Source of the DNA: Polyangium sp. y55x31
Lineage (GTDB): Bacteria; Myxococcota_A; Polyangia; Polyangiales; Polyangiaceae
Direction: 5' to 3'
DNA: 64,000 nucleotides
Assembly: GCF_029946505.1 (NCBI RefSeq)
Contig: NZ_JARZHG010000031.1
Coordinates: forward strand, 1-64,000
Notes under the pieces: generated by a model
The model's database searches: none
The model's input: only the letters and a program-made list of their open reading frames with translations
Told to the model about the DNA's origin: nothing
In this document: positions 27,195 to 35,835 of the stretch, piece after piece
How the letters are laid out: each line of letters begins with the position of its first letter
How positions within the stretch are numbered: position 1 is the first letter of the stretch
Position numbers and translations under genes: made by a program

Positions 27195-28988
27195 CTACTG
27201 CACGAGCCCGGCGCCGCCCTTGCGCGGATCCGCGCCAACCAGCAGCACCCGCGCTCCGTCCGGGCCCTCTTCGATCGACACGGCCTGCACCGCCGAGAAG
27301 TTCGGCTTGCTCGTGTCCACGACCTCGCCGCGCTTCTCCAGGTCCTGCAGCACCTCCGTTCCGATCGCCGCGTCGATGAACAACCCGCCCGTCGGCGGCG
27401 TCTCGAAGCGCGGCGCGGCCACGGCCTTGTCCACCGGCATCCCGAACACGAGGTGCGACAGGAGCACCTGCGTCGTCCCCGTCGCGATACGCGTCCCGCC
27501 CGATCCGCCGAGCGCGAGCACTGGCTTTCCATCCTTCAGCACGATCGTCGGCGTCATGCTCGACGTCGGCCGCGCTCCGGCCTTCGGATAGTTCGGCCCG
27601 TTCGACATGCCGAACAGCTTCTCCACGCGCTCGGCCGTGAAGTCCGCGAGCTCGTCGTTCAGCAAGAACCCGGCTTCCGTCACGAGCTGCGCGCCGAACA
27701 TGTTGTTCACCGTCGTCGTGAGCGACGCGACGTTCCCCTCCGCGTCCACAGTCACGATGTGCGTCGTGCCCGCGTCGTTCACCGGAAAGTTCTCGGCCTT
27801 CGTCGTCGACGTCATCGAGATCCTCGCGCGCCGCGCCTTCATCCGCTCGGGGCTCACGAGCTTCGCGACGTCCATCTTCACGAACTTCGGATCGCCGAGC
27901 AGCCGCACCCGATCCGCGACCGCGCCGCGCATCGTCTCGGCGAGCAGGTGCGTGTACGCGCCCGTGTTGTGCCCGAGCGCCGCGAGATCCGCCTTCGTGT
28001 GCATGTTCAAGGTCTCGAGCATCATCACCCCGCCTGCCGAGGGCGGCGGCATCGTCACGACCTCGTAACCTTCCCACTTCGTGCGCAGCGGCTCCCGATC
28101 GATGACCTTGTAGTCCTCGAGATCCTTCTTCGTCATGCGGCACTTGCCGGCGCGCGCCGTCGCAAGGATGTCCGCCGCGATCGATCCCTCGTAAAACGCC
28201 TTCTTCCCCTCGGCGCCGATCCTTCGCAGCGTCGCGGCGAGCGCCGGGTTCTTCACCATCTCGCCGACCGGCACGATCGCGCCGGCCTTCGCGAAGAGCC
28301 CGTATCGCGGCGTCGAGAGCAGCCACTTCTCGTTCCACTTGAGCGCCCGCACCATGTGCGCGCTCACGGGAAAACCCTTGTCTGCCGCGTCCGCCGCGCC
28401 GCGCACGAGCTCCGTCATCGCGAGCTTGCCCCACCGCGCGTGCAGCTCCGCGATGCCCGCGACTTCACCGGGCACGCCCGTCATCACGCCGCGTTTGTCG
28501 TCGGGCACCGGCCGCTTCACGAGCTCCGCGGGCACGAGGTCCTTCGGCGCGGTCTCCCGGAAGTCGATGATCCGGATCTCCTTCGTCTTCGCGTCGTACA
28601 CCGTCGCGAACCCGCCGCCGCCGAGCCCGCTCGACACCGGGTGCACCACGCCGATCGCGAACGCCCCCGCGATCGCCGCGTCGACTGCGCTCCCGCCGCG
28701 GGCGAGCACGTCCATCGCGATCGCCGACGCCGTCGCGTTCTCCGTCGCCACGGCGTATTTGTGCTTCGTCAGCGCGGCCGGCGCGGCCGGCGCGGGCGCT
28801 TCTGCGGAGCCTTGTGGGATCAGGTTCGTGGGGGGCGCGGCGGGCGTGGGCGCGGGCGGCGGGGCCTTCGCCGTGGTCTCGTCCGGCGAGCGTGCGGCCG
28901 GCGCGCTGCAGCCCGAACCGGGCAGGGCGACGAGCAGCGCGAGGGCGGCGGCAAACGATGCCGTCGAGAGGGCACGGAGAGTTCGCAT
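27195..28988 (-). CDS. ggt: Gamma-glutamyltransferase, lipoprotein form
   Basis: This 597-residue enzyme splits gamma-glutamyl bonds, mainly of glutathione, outside the cytoplasm. The signal ends in GSGC (Cys27), then a Pro/Ala linker. The large-subunit region has ASAIAMDVLARGGSAVDAA and SGLGGGGFA; the autocleavage site lies at about residue 405 in DAGTTHIVTVD, whose first Thr becomes the nucleophile. Later come the small-subunit segments NNMFGA and GSGGTRIA. Length and motifs fit an active GGT. It is divergent from glutathione synthetase across a 113-bp gap, which supports a glutathione role. Confidence 0.94.
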   Translation of the reverse strand: MRTLRALSTASFAAALALLVALPGSGCSAPAARSPDETTAKAPPPAPTPAAPPTNLIPQGSAEAPAPAAPAALTKHKYAVATENATASAIAMDVLARGGSAVDAAIAGAFAIGVVHPVSSGLGGGGFATVYDAKTKEIRIIDFRETAPKDLVPAELVKRPVPDDKRGVMTGVPGEVAGIAELHARWGKLAMTELVRGAADAADKGFPVSAHMVRALKWNEKWLLSTPRYGLFAKAGAIVPVGEMVKNPALAATLRRIGAEGKKAFYEGSIAADILATARAGKCRMTKKDLEDYKVIDREPLRTKWEGYEVVTMPPPSAGGVMMLETLNMHTKADLAALGHNTGAYTHLLAETMRGAVADRVRLLGDPKFVKMDVAKLVSPERMKARRARISMTSTTKAENFPVNDAGTTHIVTVDAEGNVASLTTTVNNMFGAQLVTEAGFLLNDELADFTAERVEKLFGMSNGPNYPKAGARPTSSMTPTIVLKDGKPVLALGGSGGTRIATGTTQVLLSHLVFGMPVDKAVAAPRFETPPTGGLFIDAAIGTEVLQDLEKRGEVVDTSKPNFSAVQAVSIEEGPDGARVLLVGADPRKGGAGLVQ

Positions 28989-29101
28989 GGAGTAGCTCCT
29001 CTGCGCGGGCGCCCCGCGCGTGCGCTAGGATGCCCCGGCCGTGCCGCGGGGATCAACCGTGGCCGGAGAGAGCATTCGATCCCCGACGGGAGAGCCAAAC
29101 C

Positions 29102-30052
29102 ATGCGCTTCGTGTTCGTGATGGACCCCCTGACCCGCGTGACGCCCGACAAGGACACCACGTTCGCGTTCATCCGCGCGGCGCAGGCCCGGGGTCATCAG
29201 AGCTTCCACTGCTTGCCGCAGGACCTCTACGTCTCCCAGGGTTTTCCGTTTGCCACGGCGCATCGAGTCGAGATCCTCCCCGATCCGCCTTACATCACGC
29301 TCCGTCGGGACGAGGGCGCGCAGCGCCTGCCGCTGCACGACGTCGAGGCCGTCTTCATCCGCAAGGACCCGCCCTTCGACCAGGCCTACCTCTACGCGAC
29401 GCTCATGCTCGAGCCCGCGCGCGGCAAGACGCTCATCATCAACGACCCGCGCGGCCTTCGCGACGCGAACGAAAAACTCTACGCGCTCGGCTTCTCCGAG
29501 TGGACGCCGAAGACCCTCGTCACGGCCGATCGCGACATGATCCACGACTTCGTCCGCGACGTCGGCGGCAGCGCCGTCATCAAGCCGCTCGACGGCGCCG
29601 GCGGTTGGGGCGTCATGATGCTCCGCTCGGACGACAAGAACGCCCGCGCCATCGCCGACATGCTCACGGGCGAAGGACAGCGGCTCGCGATGGTGCAGGA
29701 GTTCCTCCCGGCCGTGTCCGAGGGCGACAAACGTATCCTCCTGCTCGACGGCGAACCGCTCGGCGCGATCCTCCGCGTCCCTCGCGGCGACGAGATCCGC
29801 TCGAACATCCACGTCGGAGGCCGCGTCGTCCCGACCGATCTCACGCCGCGCGAGCGCGAGCTCGTCCGCTCCGTCGGCGCGCGCCTCAAGGCCGACGGCC
29901 TCTACTTCGTCGGCCTCGACGTCATCGGCGAGCACCTCACCGAGGTGAACGTCACGAGCCCGACCGGCATCCAGGAGCTCAGCCGCTTCACCGGCAAGGA
30001 CCAGGCGGCCACCGTCATCGAGTGGGTCGAAAAGACCGCCCGCTCGCGTTAG
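29102..30052 (+). CDS. gshB: Glutathione synthetase
   Basis: The 316-residue ATP-grasp enzyme joins gamma-glutamylcysteine and glycine. It has the GshB N-terminal MRFVFVMDPLTRV fold, PLDGAGGWGV in the ATP-binding loop, FLPAVSEGDKRILLLDG, and the metal/ligand segment VGLDVIGEHLTEVNVTSPTG. Length matches GshB. The start ATG follows GGAGAG. Gamma-glutamylcysteine ligase is not in the window. It is divergent from ggt and followed by a small zinc-binding gene and folK. Confidence 0.96.
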   Translation: MRFVFVMDPLTRVTPDKDTTFAFIRAAQARGHQSFHCLPQDLYVSQGFPFATAHRVEILPDPPYITLRRDEGAQRLPLHDVEAVFIRKDPPFDQAYLYATLMLEPARGKTLIINDPRGLRDANEKLYALGFSEWTPKTLVTADRDMIHDFVRDVGGSAVIKPLDGAGGWGVMMLRSDDKNARAIADMLTGEGQRLAMVQEFLPAVSEGDKRILLLDGEPLGAILRVPRGDEIRSNIHVGGRVVPTDLTPRERELVRSVGARLKADGLYFVGLDVIGEHLTEVNVTSPTGIQELSRFTGKDQAATVIEWVEKTARSR

Positions 30053-30107
30053 TCCCCACCCCGTTAAAAACTTGGCCCGCGTGGCTCCTCTCCGCGAGGG
30101 TTCGCGC

Positions 30108-30422
30108 ATGGCCCCGCCTGCCCACGCATGCGCCGTCTGTGCCGCCGAGGCCTCGGCGACGACCTCGCTCGTCCGGGTTTACGTCGAGGGACGCACGCTC
30201 CACCTCTGCCGCAACCACGCTGCCACCGTCGTCGCCGCGCGCCCGGAGACATTCGAAGAGCTCCGCGCGCTCTTCGTCGGCGTCACCGTACGCACGGGCA
30301 GCGGCGTCGAGCGAAGGTCGCCCATTCCGCGCCGCTGGGGCGAGGATCGACGCGCCTTCCCGCCGCGCCCCGAAGGCCGCCGCGCCTCGAATGGCCGCCG
30401 CGCCACCGATCCTCGAGACTGA
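30108..30422 (+). CDS. Small Cys/His protein, possible zinc binder
   Basis: Starting at ATG 30108 the product has 104 residues. CAVC near the N-terminus and CRNH about 30 residues later give a CxxC...CxxH set that could bind one zinc ion. The C-terminal half is Arg/Pro-rich and looks disordered. An upstream TTG at 30072 could extend it by 12 residues. It sits 55 bp after gshB and ahead of folK on the same strand, probably in one operon. No function can be named. Confidence 0.65.
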   Translation: MAPPAHACAVCAAEASATTSLVRVYVEGRTLHLCRNHAATVVAARPETFEELRALFVGVTVRTGSGVERRSPIPRRWGEDRRAFPPRPEGRRASNGRRATDPRD

Positions 30423-30444
30423 GCCCGCGCCCTACACGACACAC

Positions 30445-30933
30445 ATGCAAGAGGCCCGGCGCATCGCCCTCGCCCTCGGCTCGAACCTCGGCGACCGTGC
30501 CGCCACGATCGAGCGTGCCATCGCCGAACTCGACGCCACGCCTGGGTTTGTCGTGGTCGACTGCTCGCCGCTCTACGTCACGCCGCCGGCGGGCGGACCT
30601 CCCCAGGGGGATTACTTGAATGGCGCCGTCCTCGTCGCGACGGCCCTGCCTGCGCGAGACGTCCTCGCGCGGACGCAGGCCATCGAGCGATCGCTCGGCC
30701 GCGTCCGGCCGGATCCCGTCCGCTGGGGGCCTCGCACGATCGACATCGACATCCTCTGGATCGAGGGTGAATGCATCGACGAGCCCGGCCTCGAAGTGCC
30801 GCATCCGCGCCTCGAAGGCCGCGTCTTTGCGCTCCGCCCGCTCCTCGACGTCGCCCCGGACGCGGCGCACCCGCGCACGGGCAAACGTTACGACGAGTTA
30901 CCTGCGGCGCACCTCCCGATCACGCGCGCATAA
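30445..30933 (+). CDS. folK: 2-amino-4-hydroxy-6-hydroxymethyldihydropteridine diphosphokinase
   Basis: The 162-residue product (HPPK) transfers pyrophosphate to the pterin in folate synthesis. It has the family motifs LALGSNLGDR near the start, GDYLNGAV, and RWGPRTIDIDIL with the Asp pair that binds magnesium, followed by EVPHPRLEGRVF. ATG 30445 is chosen since it directly precedes the conserved region; an ATG 55 bases upstream gives a Pro-rich extension. No folP or folB is adjacent. Confidence 0.95.
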   Translation: MQEARRIALALGSNLGDRAATIERAIAELDATPGFVVVDCSPLYVTPPAGGPPQGDYLNGAVLVATALPARDVLARTQAIERSLGRVRPDPVRWGPRTIDIDILWIEGECIDEPGLEVPHPRLEGRVFALRPLLDVAPDAAHPRTGKRYDELPAAHLPITRA

Positions 30934-30989
30934 AACATGCGCACGGAAGTGTCCTCGACATAGTTGCTGGAAGCAGCTATCGTCGCGGC

Positions 30990-31622
30990 ATGCAAATGCT
31001 TCGCATATCCTTGGTTGGGCTTTTTCTTTTGGGTGCCGCGCAAACCCTCATGGCGTGCGGCGGCGACGTCACGAATAACGGGCAAGGCGGCGCGGGCGGC
31101 GCAGGAGGAAGCGGCGGCGCGGGCGGCAGCGGCGGCGCAGCGCCGGGCGACGCCAAGCAGGCTTGCATGGATTTCTGCCACATCGGCGAGGTCAACAACT
31201 GCGGCATGCAGACCGGCGATTGCAGCCAGTTCTGCGACGGAGTCTTCGCCGACACCGCCCCCGAGTGCGAGAACGCAATCGGCTCGCTCTTCGCGTGTTA
31301 CATCCCCGCCGCGAAGGACTGTCCGGACGACCCGCCGCCCGAGTGCAACGACGAGGCGGATGCGGTGGACGCGTGCCAGGAGGCGAACGGCTGCGTCGAG
31401 AACGGATGCTTCGAAGGCGCCGGGCCGGACGGCGCGTCGAGCTGCGGCTGCGACACCACCTGCAAGGGCGTTGCTTATTCGACGAGCTGCGAGACCCCGG
31501 CCGGCGGAATGACGACGTGTACGTGCACGCAGGGCGATATGGTCGTCGGCACCTGCACGAACACCGAGGCGCAGGGATGCGGCATCGAAACGAGCTGCTG
31601 CGCCCAGTTCTTCGCCCCCTGA
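30990..31622 (+). CDS. Cys-rich predicted lipoprotein with Gly/Ser linker
   Basis: This 210-residue protein starts at ATG 30990. The signal ends in LMAC (Cys23), followed by a GGAGGSGG-type linker. The mature domain has about 24 cysteines, many in patterns such as CxxxC and CGC, suggesting a disulphide-rich exported fold. Asp, Glu and Asn are common, basic residues rare. Such proteins are abundant in Polyangium-type genomes and usually have no known role. It is convergent with the CBS gene. Confidence 0.82.
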   Translation: MQMLRISLVGLFLLGAAQTLMACGGDVTNNGQGGAGGAGGSGGAGGSGGAAPGDAKQACMDFCHIGEVNNCGMQTGDCSQFCDGVFADTAPECENAIGSLFACYIPAAKDCPDDPPPECNDEADAVDACQEANGCVENGCFEGAGPDGASSCGCDTTCKGVAYSTSCETPAGGMTTCTCTQGDMVVGTCTNTEAQGCGIETSCCAQFFAP

Positions 31623-31625
31623 CCG

Positions 31626-32030
31626 TCAGCCCACTTCGGGCTCGGGCGGCATCACTTTTTCCACGAAATACCTGAGCACGTCGAGCGGGGTGATGATCCC
31701 GACGAGCCGTCCGCTCCGCACCACCGGCAAATGGTGAATCTGGCCGGTGCGGAGAATGGCCATCACCTCGTCCGTCGTGGCGAACTCGTCGACGACGATC
31801 GGCGGGTGGCTCATCACGTCGCGCGCCGCGGCGCCGGGCGTCTGCCCTTGCAGCAGCGTCGCCATCAGATCCGTCTCGCTCACGAATCCGACCACGCGCT
31901 CGTGCTCGTCGACGACCGGGACGCCGCCGATCCGCGCGTCCACGAGCAGCCGTGCGATCTCCTCGAGCGGCGTCCCGAGCGAGACGGCCTCGGCGTGATG
32001 CGTCATGATGTGGCGCGCGTGTCCCTTCAT
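31626..32030 (-). CDS. Two-CBS-domain protein
   Basis: The 134-residue protein consists of two CBS domains in tandem: first with AVSLGTPLEEIARLL and VPVVDEHERVVGFVSETDL, second with PIVVDEFATTDEVMAIL and HHLPVVRSGRLVGIITPLDVL. Paired CBS domains bind adenosine nucleotides and act as regulatory modules. There is no attached enzyme domain. ATG 32030 fits the domain start; a longer frame to 32093 has a less plausible Gly/Arg-rich head. It lies downstream of the mannose-1-phosphate gene on the same strand. Confidence 0.9.
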   Translation of the reverse strand: MKGHARHIMTHHAEAVSLGTPLEEIARLLVDARIGGVPVVDEHERVVGFVSETDLMATLLQGQTPGAAARDVMSHPPIVVDEFATTDEVMAILRTGQIHHLPVVRSGRLVGIITPLDVLRYFVEKVMPPEPEVG

Positions 32031-32121
32031 GGCCGGGGGAAGAATGCAGCCTCGTGACCGGCCTGTCCACCCCTCGTGAGCATCCGTCCCCACATGAGCG
32101 GATCGGATCTCCGTATCCGTA

Positions 32122-33219
32122 TCAAACGAGGCGGGTTCGTCCGCGCCCCTTGAGCGCCGCGACCACTTCTTTCACGTCCTGCGCCCGCGCCCGCGGCACC
32201 ACGAGGAGCGCGTCGTCGGTTTCCACCACCACGAGATCCTCCACGCCGACGAGCGCAATCACGCGTTTGCCGTCCTCGGCGCCCGCGCGCAGATCGAGCA
32301 CCAGGTTCCGCCGCGCGTCGACGAACAGCGCGCTCGGGGGCGCCGCATTCTGTTGCGCGTCCTTCTCGGCGAGGTCGAACGCGGTCTGAAAGCTCCCCAC
32401 GTCGCTCCAGCCGAAATCGCCGGGGACGACGGCGAAATGGTCGACGTGGTCCATCACGCCGTGATCGATACTGATCGACGGCAACGTCGGAAAGATTCGT
32501 TCGATCGCGTCCTGCTCCTCGCCCTCCTCGGCGGCGCGATCGATCGCGTCGAGCCCCTCGGCGAGGGCGGGCATGTGCGCGCGGATCGCCGCCACCATGT
32601 CGCGCACCCGGAAAAAGAACATCCCCGCATTCCAGAGGTGCTTGCCGCCGGCCACGAAAGCCTCCGCGCGTGCAGCGTCCGGCTTCTCGACGAATCGCTT
32701 CGCCAGAAGCGCCTCGACGCCGCGCGCTTCTCTTTCGAGCTCGATGTACCCATACCCCGTCTCGGCGTGCGTGGGCTTGATTCCGATCGTCGTGATCGTC
32801 CCGCTCGCGGCCGAGGCCACGGCGCGCTCGAGCGCGCGCCGGAAGCCCGCGACGTCGCGCACGTGGTGATCACTCGGCAGGACCATCAGCACCGCGTCGG
32901 GGTTCGTCCGGGCAATGTGAAAGGCCGCCCAACCAATACAAGGCGCCGTGTTCCGCGCGGCGGGCTCGACGAGCGTGTTCTCGGCGAGAAGCTCCGGCAA
33001 AGCCTCGGCCGTCTGCTCCACGAGGTGTTTGCCCGTCGCCACGAAGAGCCGCTCCCAATCGACGAGCGGCGTGATCCGCTCGGCCGTTTGCCGGATGAGC
33101 GGGGCCTTTCCGACGAGGGGCAAGAGCTGCTTCGGCCGCGCAGCGCGCGAGGCCGGCCAGAAACGCGTGCCGGCGCCGCCGGCGAGGATCAGGGCGTAGA
33201 CGGAAGGAGCGGATTGCAT
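32122..33219 (-). CDS. manC: Mannose-1-phosphate guanylyltransferase
   Basis: The 365-residue protein makes GDP-mannose from mannose-1-phosphate and GTP. The nucleotidyltransferase signature LAGGAGTRFWPASR and RPKQLLPL are near the N-terminus, VLPSDHHV near residue 115, and FVEKPD plus the WNAGMFFF segment in the middle. It lacks the C-terminal isomerase cupin of bifunctional ManC, so it is the single-function type. Its start overlaps the uppP-like gene by 31 bp, so the two are likely cotranscribed and support envelope polysaccharide synthesis. Confidence 0.92.
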   Translation of the reverse strand: MQSAPSVYALILAGGAGTRFWPASRAARPKQLLPLVGKAPLIRQTAERITPLVDWERLFVATGKHLVEQTAEALPELLAENTLVEPAARNTAPCIGWAAFHIARTNPDAVLMVLPSDHHVRDVAGFRRALERAVASAASGTITTIGIKPTHAETGYGYIELEREARGVEALLAKRFVEKPDAARAEAFVAGGKHLWNAGMFFFRVRDMVAAIRAHMPALAEGLDAIDRAAEEGEEQDAIERIFPTLPSISIDHGVMDHVDHFAVVPGDFGWSDVGSFQTAFDLAEKDAQQNAAPPSALFVDARRNLVLDLRAGAEDGKRVIALVGVEDLVVVETDDALLVVPRARAQDVKEVVAALKGRGRTRLV

Positions 33220-34091
33220 GGTTTGTCATCCATGGACAGGACGGCCATCACGGCGGACGCCGGCGCCTCCCGCCTCGAAACCTCGCCGAACGAACGGCCG
33301 TACGAGACCGTGGCGAAGCCCAAGGGGAGAATCCAGAACGCGAGCCGCGCGAGGGCGTGTTTTTCGAGCAAGCTGCGCGCGAGGCCGATCGCGACCGTCG
33401 CGCCGAGGAAAGCCGTCAAAAGGCCGAAGACGATCGCCGGCGCGCCGATCGAAAGGGTCCCCGCCACCCCGCCGAGGCCCGAGACGAACGACACGAGCAA
33501 CGTGACGCCCGTGAGCGCGAGCGAAAGATCGAGCGCGCGATCGGGCTTCGTGCCCATCCACATCGCGATCACGAGCGCCGCGCCCACGTCCGAGCCGCCG
33601 GGCAGCACGCCCGTCCCGTGCACGAGGCCGAGGAGCGCGGCGAGCGAGAGCGGCGGCGCCTCCAGCCGCCCGGTCGGGGCGAGGCTCATCGTGGCCACGA
33701 TGAGCCCCGTCCAGACGAGGCCGAAGCCGATCGCGAGCGGCGCGCCGCTCCAGAGCTCGACGTAGGGCGCAGCCAGCGCGCGCGCGAGCAGGCTCGTGCC
33801 CGCGGCGATCACGAGCACGGCAGCGTCGTGCGCGCCCGGCGACGAGCGCACGAGCGAAGGACGCGCGACGGCCCGGAGGCCCTCGGAGACCGCGGCGACG
33901 AGGTGCCGCCGGGCGCCCACGAGCAGCGCCGAGGCCGTCGCGACGTGCAGGATCGACTCGAGCGCCGCCGCGCTCCGGCCCGGATCGAGCCACAGGCGGG
34001 CGACCGCGTCGTGCCCCGAGCGCGAGATCGGCAGCGCCTCGGCGAGGCCCTGAATCCCGGCCAAAAGCACGACCTCCGCGAGCGGCAGCAC
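33189..34091 (-). CDS. UppP/BacA-like undecaprenyl-pyrophosphate phosphatase homologue
   Basis: The 300-residue membrane protein has about eight hydrophobic helices and the two BacA sequence repeats: GIQGLAEALPISRSGHD near residue 12-28 for the EGLTEFLPISSTGH motif, and LPGGSDVGAALVIAMWMGTKPD for the PGxSRSGxTI motif. The first Glu is Ala and the Ser/Arg pattern is altered in both repeats, so activity on C55-PP is possible but not certain. It partly overlaps manC. The C-terminal 30 residues extend beyond the usual end. Confidence 0.83.
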   Translation of the reverse strand: MLPLAEVVLLAGIQGLAEALPISRSGHDAVARLWLDPGRSAAALESILHVATASALLVGARRHLVAAVSEGLRAVARPSLVRSSPGAHDAAVLVIAAGTSLLARALAAPYVELWSGAPLAIGFGLVWTGLIVATMSLAPTGRLEAPPLSLAALLGLVHGTGVLPGGSDVGAALVIAMWMGTKPDRALDLSLALTGVTLLVSFVSGLGGVAGTLSIGAPAIVFGLLTAFLGATVAIGLARSLLEKHALARLAFWILPLGFATVSYGRSFGEVSRREAPASAVMAVLSMDDKPCNPLLPSTP

Positions 34092-34136
34092 GCGGGCAGT
34101 GATAGCAGCGCCGCGGCGCTCTTGTAAATCGGCCTG

Positions 34137-34931
34137 CTACGCAGCCTTCTCCCGTGAGCCGCCCTGCGTCATGCCCTGTTCACTGCTCCCCGCGCCCGTC
34201 GTGGCCTGCGAGGTCCCGTGCGTCCCGGCCGAAGTGCCACCGGCCGCGCTCGTCGCGCCTGTCGTGCCTGTCGTGCCTGTCGCGGAGGGTTGTCCCGCGG
34301 TCGTGCTCGCGCCCGTGCCCGAAGCGCCGCTCGCCGAGGTTTGCGGACGCACGCTCGATTGCGCGCCTTGCTCCTCGGCGCGGCCTTCACCTCGCTTCAC
34401 GCTGATGCGCTTCGGCTCCTCCGCCTTCGATTTCGGGATGAGCACCTCGAGGACGCCGTTCGACAGGTTCGCGTCGATCCGGTCCGGATCGATCCCCTCG
34501 GGCAGCGTGAACGACCGCGAAAAACTCCCGTACGAGCGCTCGTAGGCCCAGTATCGCTCGCCCTCGTCGCGCTGCTCCTCCTCACGTTTGCCGCTGATCG
34601 TGAGCCGCCGGCCGGAGACGTCGATCGAGACGTCGTCCTCCTTCAGGCCCGGCAGATCCGCGCGGATCAGGTATCCGTCGCGGGTCTCGCGCACCTCCAT
34701 GTCGGGCATAAAGGCCCGGCCTTGCGGCAGCCAGGATTCCATTTCGGCGAACGGATCCCACGCGAGCATCTCGCGCATGCGCCGGAACGGATCTCCGTAG
34801 CCGAGCGTGCGGAACGGATCCGTGGTCGCGAGCCGCTGCTCCCGCCCCGGCTCCCGGGCGCTTGCCTGCGTCATCTCTCGAGATTGCCCCTGCCCTTCTC
34901 TGCCTTCTCGTCTGCGCATGAATCCAGCCAT
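34137..34931 (-). CDS. Hsp20-family small heat-shock protein with Ser/Thr/Gly tail
   Basis: The 264-residue protein starts at ATG 34931 after GGAGGGGG. An N-terminal arm with Arg/Glu/Gln-rich segment and two DPF motifs precedes the alpha-crystallin domain (about 74-166), which has the AFMPDMEV start, RADLPGLKEDDVSI, and the GVLEVLIPK end. An IxV-type motif (ISV, 176-178) follows, as needed for oligomer contacts. The last 70 residues are Ser, Thr, Gly, Ala-rich and disordered. A palindrome-like element lies upstream and could be a regulatory site. Confidence 0.92.
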   Translation of the reverse strand: MAGFMRRREGREGQGQSREMTQASAREPGREQRLATTDPFRTLGYGDPFRRMREMLAWDPFAEMESWLPQGRAFMPDMEVRETRDGYLIRADLPGLKEDDVSIDVSGRRLTISGKREEEQRDEGERYWAYERSYGSFSRSFTLPEGIDPDRIDANLSNGVLEVLIPKSKAEEPKRISVKRGEGRAEEQGAQSSVRPQTSASGASGTGASTTAGQPSATGTTGTTGATSAAGGTSAGTHGTSQATTGAGSSEQGMTQGGSREKAA

Positions 34932-34971
34932 GACGACCCCCTCCAATCGATGGATTTGCGCGCGCGATACA

Positions 34972-34986
34972 TGCACGATGCGTGCA
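34972..34986. promoter_or_regulatory. Inverted repeat upstream of the Hsp20 gene
   Basis: TGCAC-GATGC-GTGCA forms a 5-bp inverted repeat with a 5-base spacer about 40 bp upstream of the Hsp20 ATG. It is not the CIRCE sequence of HrcA (TTAGCACTC-N9-GAGTGCTAA), so any repressor would be different. Confidence 0.35.
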
Positions 34987-35106
34987 CAGGGCGGAGGGTT
35001 GTCGCGATTGCACACTTCGCGGAGGAGCTCGTCTCGATGGGTCGCGAACGGGCGTCCTGGAAAGGCCATCGCTCCCCTTGCATGAAGGTTGCACGGATCG
35101 AGGGAC

Positions 35107-35799
35107 ATGCGCCGTATGCTCCTCGCGCTCGCGCTCGCGCTCGCCGTGACCGGATGTGCTGCCAATTCGTATTATTATCAGCCCGCCGAGCAAGCCAACG
35201 CGTCGGTCTCGGGCTATCCGGCGGCGCGGTACGTCATCCCGCCGGGCTCGGGCAAGGGCGACGTGCGGGTGAGCTCGTTTGGCGTGACGGACGTACGCCT
35301 CTCGGAGGAGGACGAACCGGTCCGCTCGCTGCACGTCCGCCTCGTCGTGGCGAACGAGGACGGCGCCGAGGCCTGGACCGTGGACACGCGCGAGCTCCGG
35401 GTGCATTTCGGCGGCGTGACGGGCGACGTCGCGCCTGCGTTCGCGAATGCGACGGACGCGGGCATGCCCGTCGTGGTGGTCCCGCGCGGCGGCTCGACGA
35501 CGATCGACCTCTACTATCCGCTGCCCGAGTCGCTCCGCGGCGCGAGCGACCTGCCACAATTCGACGTCGTCTGGCGGGTGCACACCGACGATCGTGTCGT
35601 CACCCAGCGGACCCCGTTCGAGCGGCGCACCATCGAGCCTCCCCCGCCCACGATGGCCTATGGGTATGGTTATGGCTGGGGCGCCGGACCGTATCCGTAC
35701 TGGTGGTACGATCCGTTCTTTTATCCGCGCACGGTGGTCATTCCGCAGCGAACCCCGGCCCAGCCGCGCGTTTTTTATTACGGGTATCCGCACCGCTGA
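35107..35799 (+). CDS. Predicted lipoprotein
   Basis: The 230-residue protein starts at ATG 35107 and has a signal ending in VTGC (Cys17). The mature part is rich in beta-type residues, about 50-170, and the C-terminus is Tyr/Gly/Trp/Pro-rich (GYGYGWGAGPYPYWWY), like many outer-surface lipoproteins. It is followed by the sdh operon 36 bp later on the same strand, but shows no link to respiration. Function unknown. Confidence 0.78.
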   Translation: MRRMLLALALALAVTGCAANSYYYQPAEQANASVSGYPAARYVIPPGSGKGDVRVSSFGVTDVRLSEEDEPVRSLHVRLVVANEDGAEAWTVDTRELRVHFGGVTGDVAPAFANATDAGMPVVVVPRGGSTTIDLYYPLPESLRGASDLPQFDVVWRVHTDDRVVTQRTPFERRTIEPPPPTMAYGYGYGWGAGPYPYWWYDPFFYPRTVVIPQRTPAQPRVFYYGYPHR

Positions 35800-35835
35800 G
35801 CGGTCGGGATCGTCGTGCAGGGAGGAGGGCCCGGG

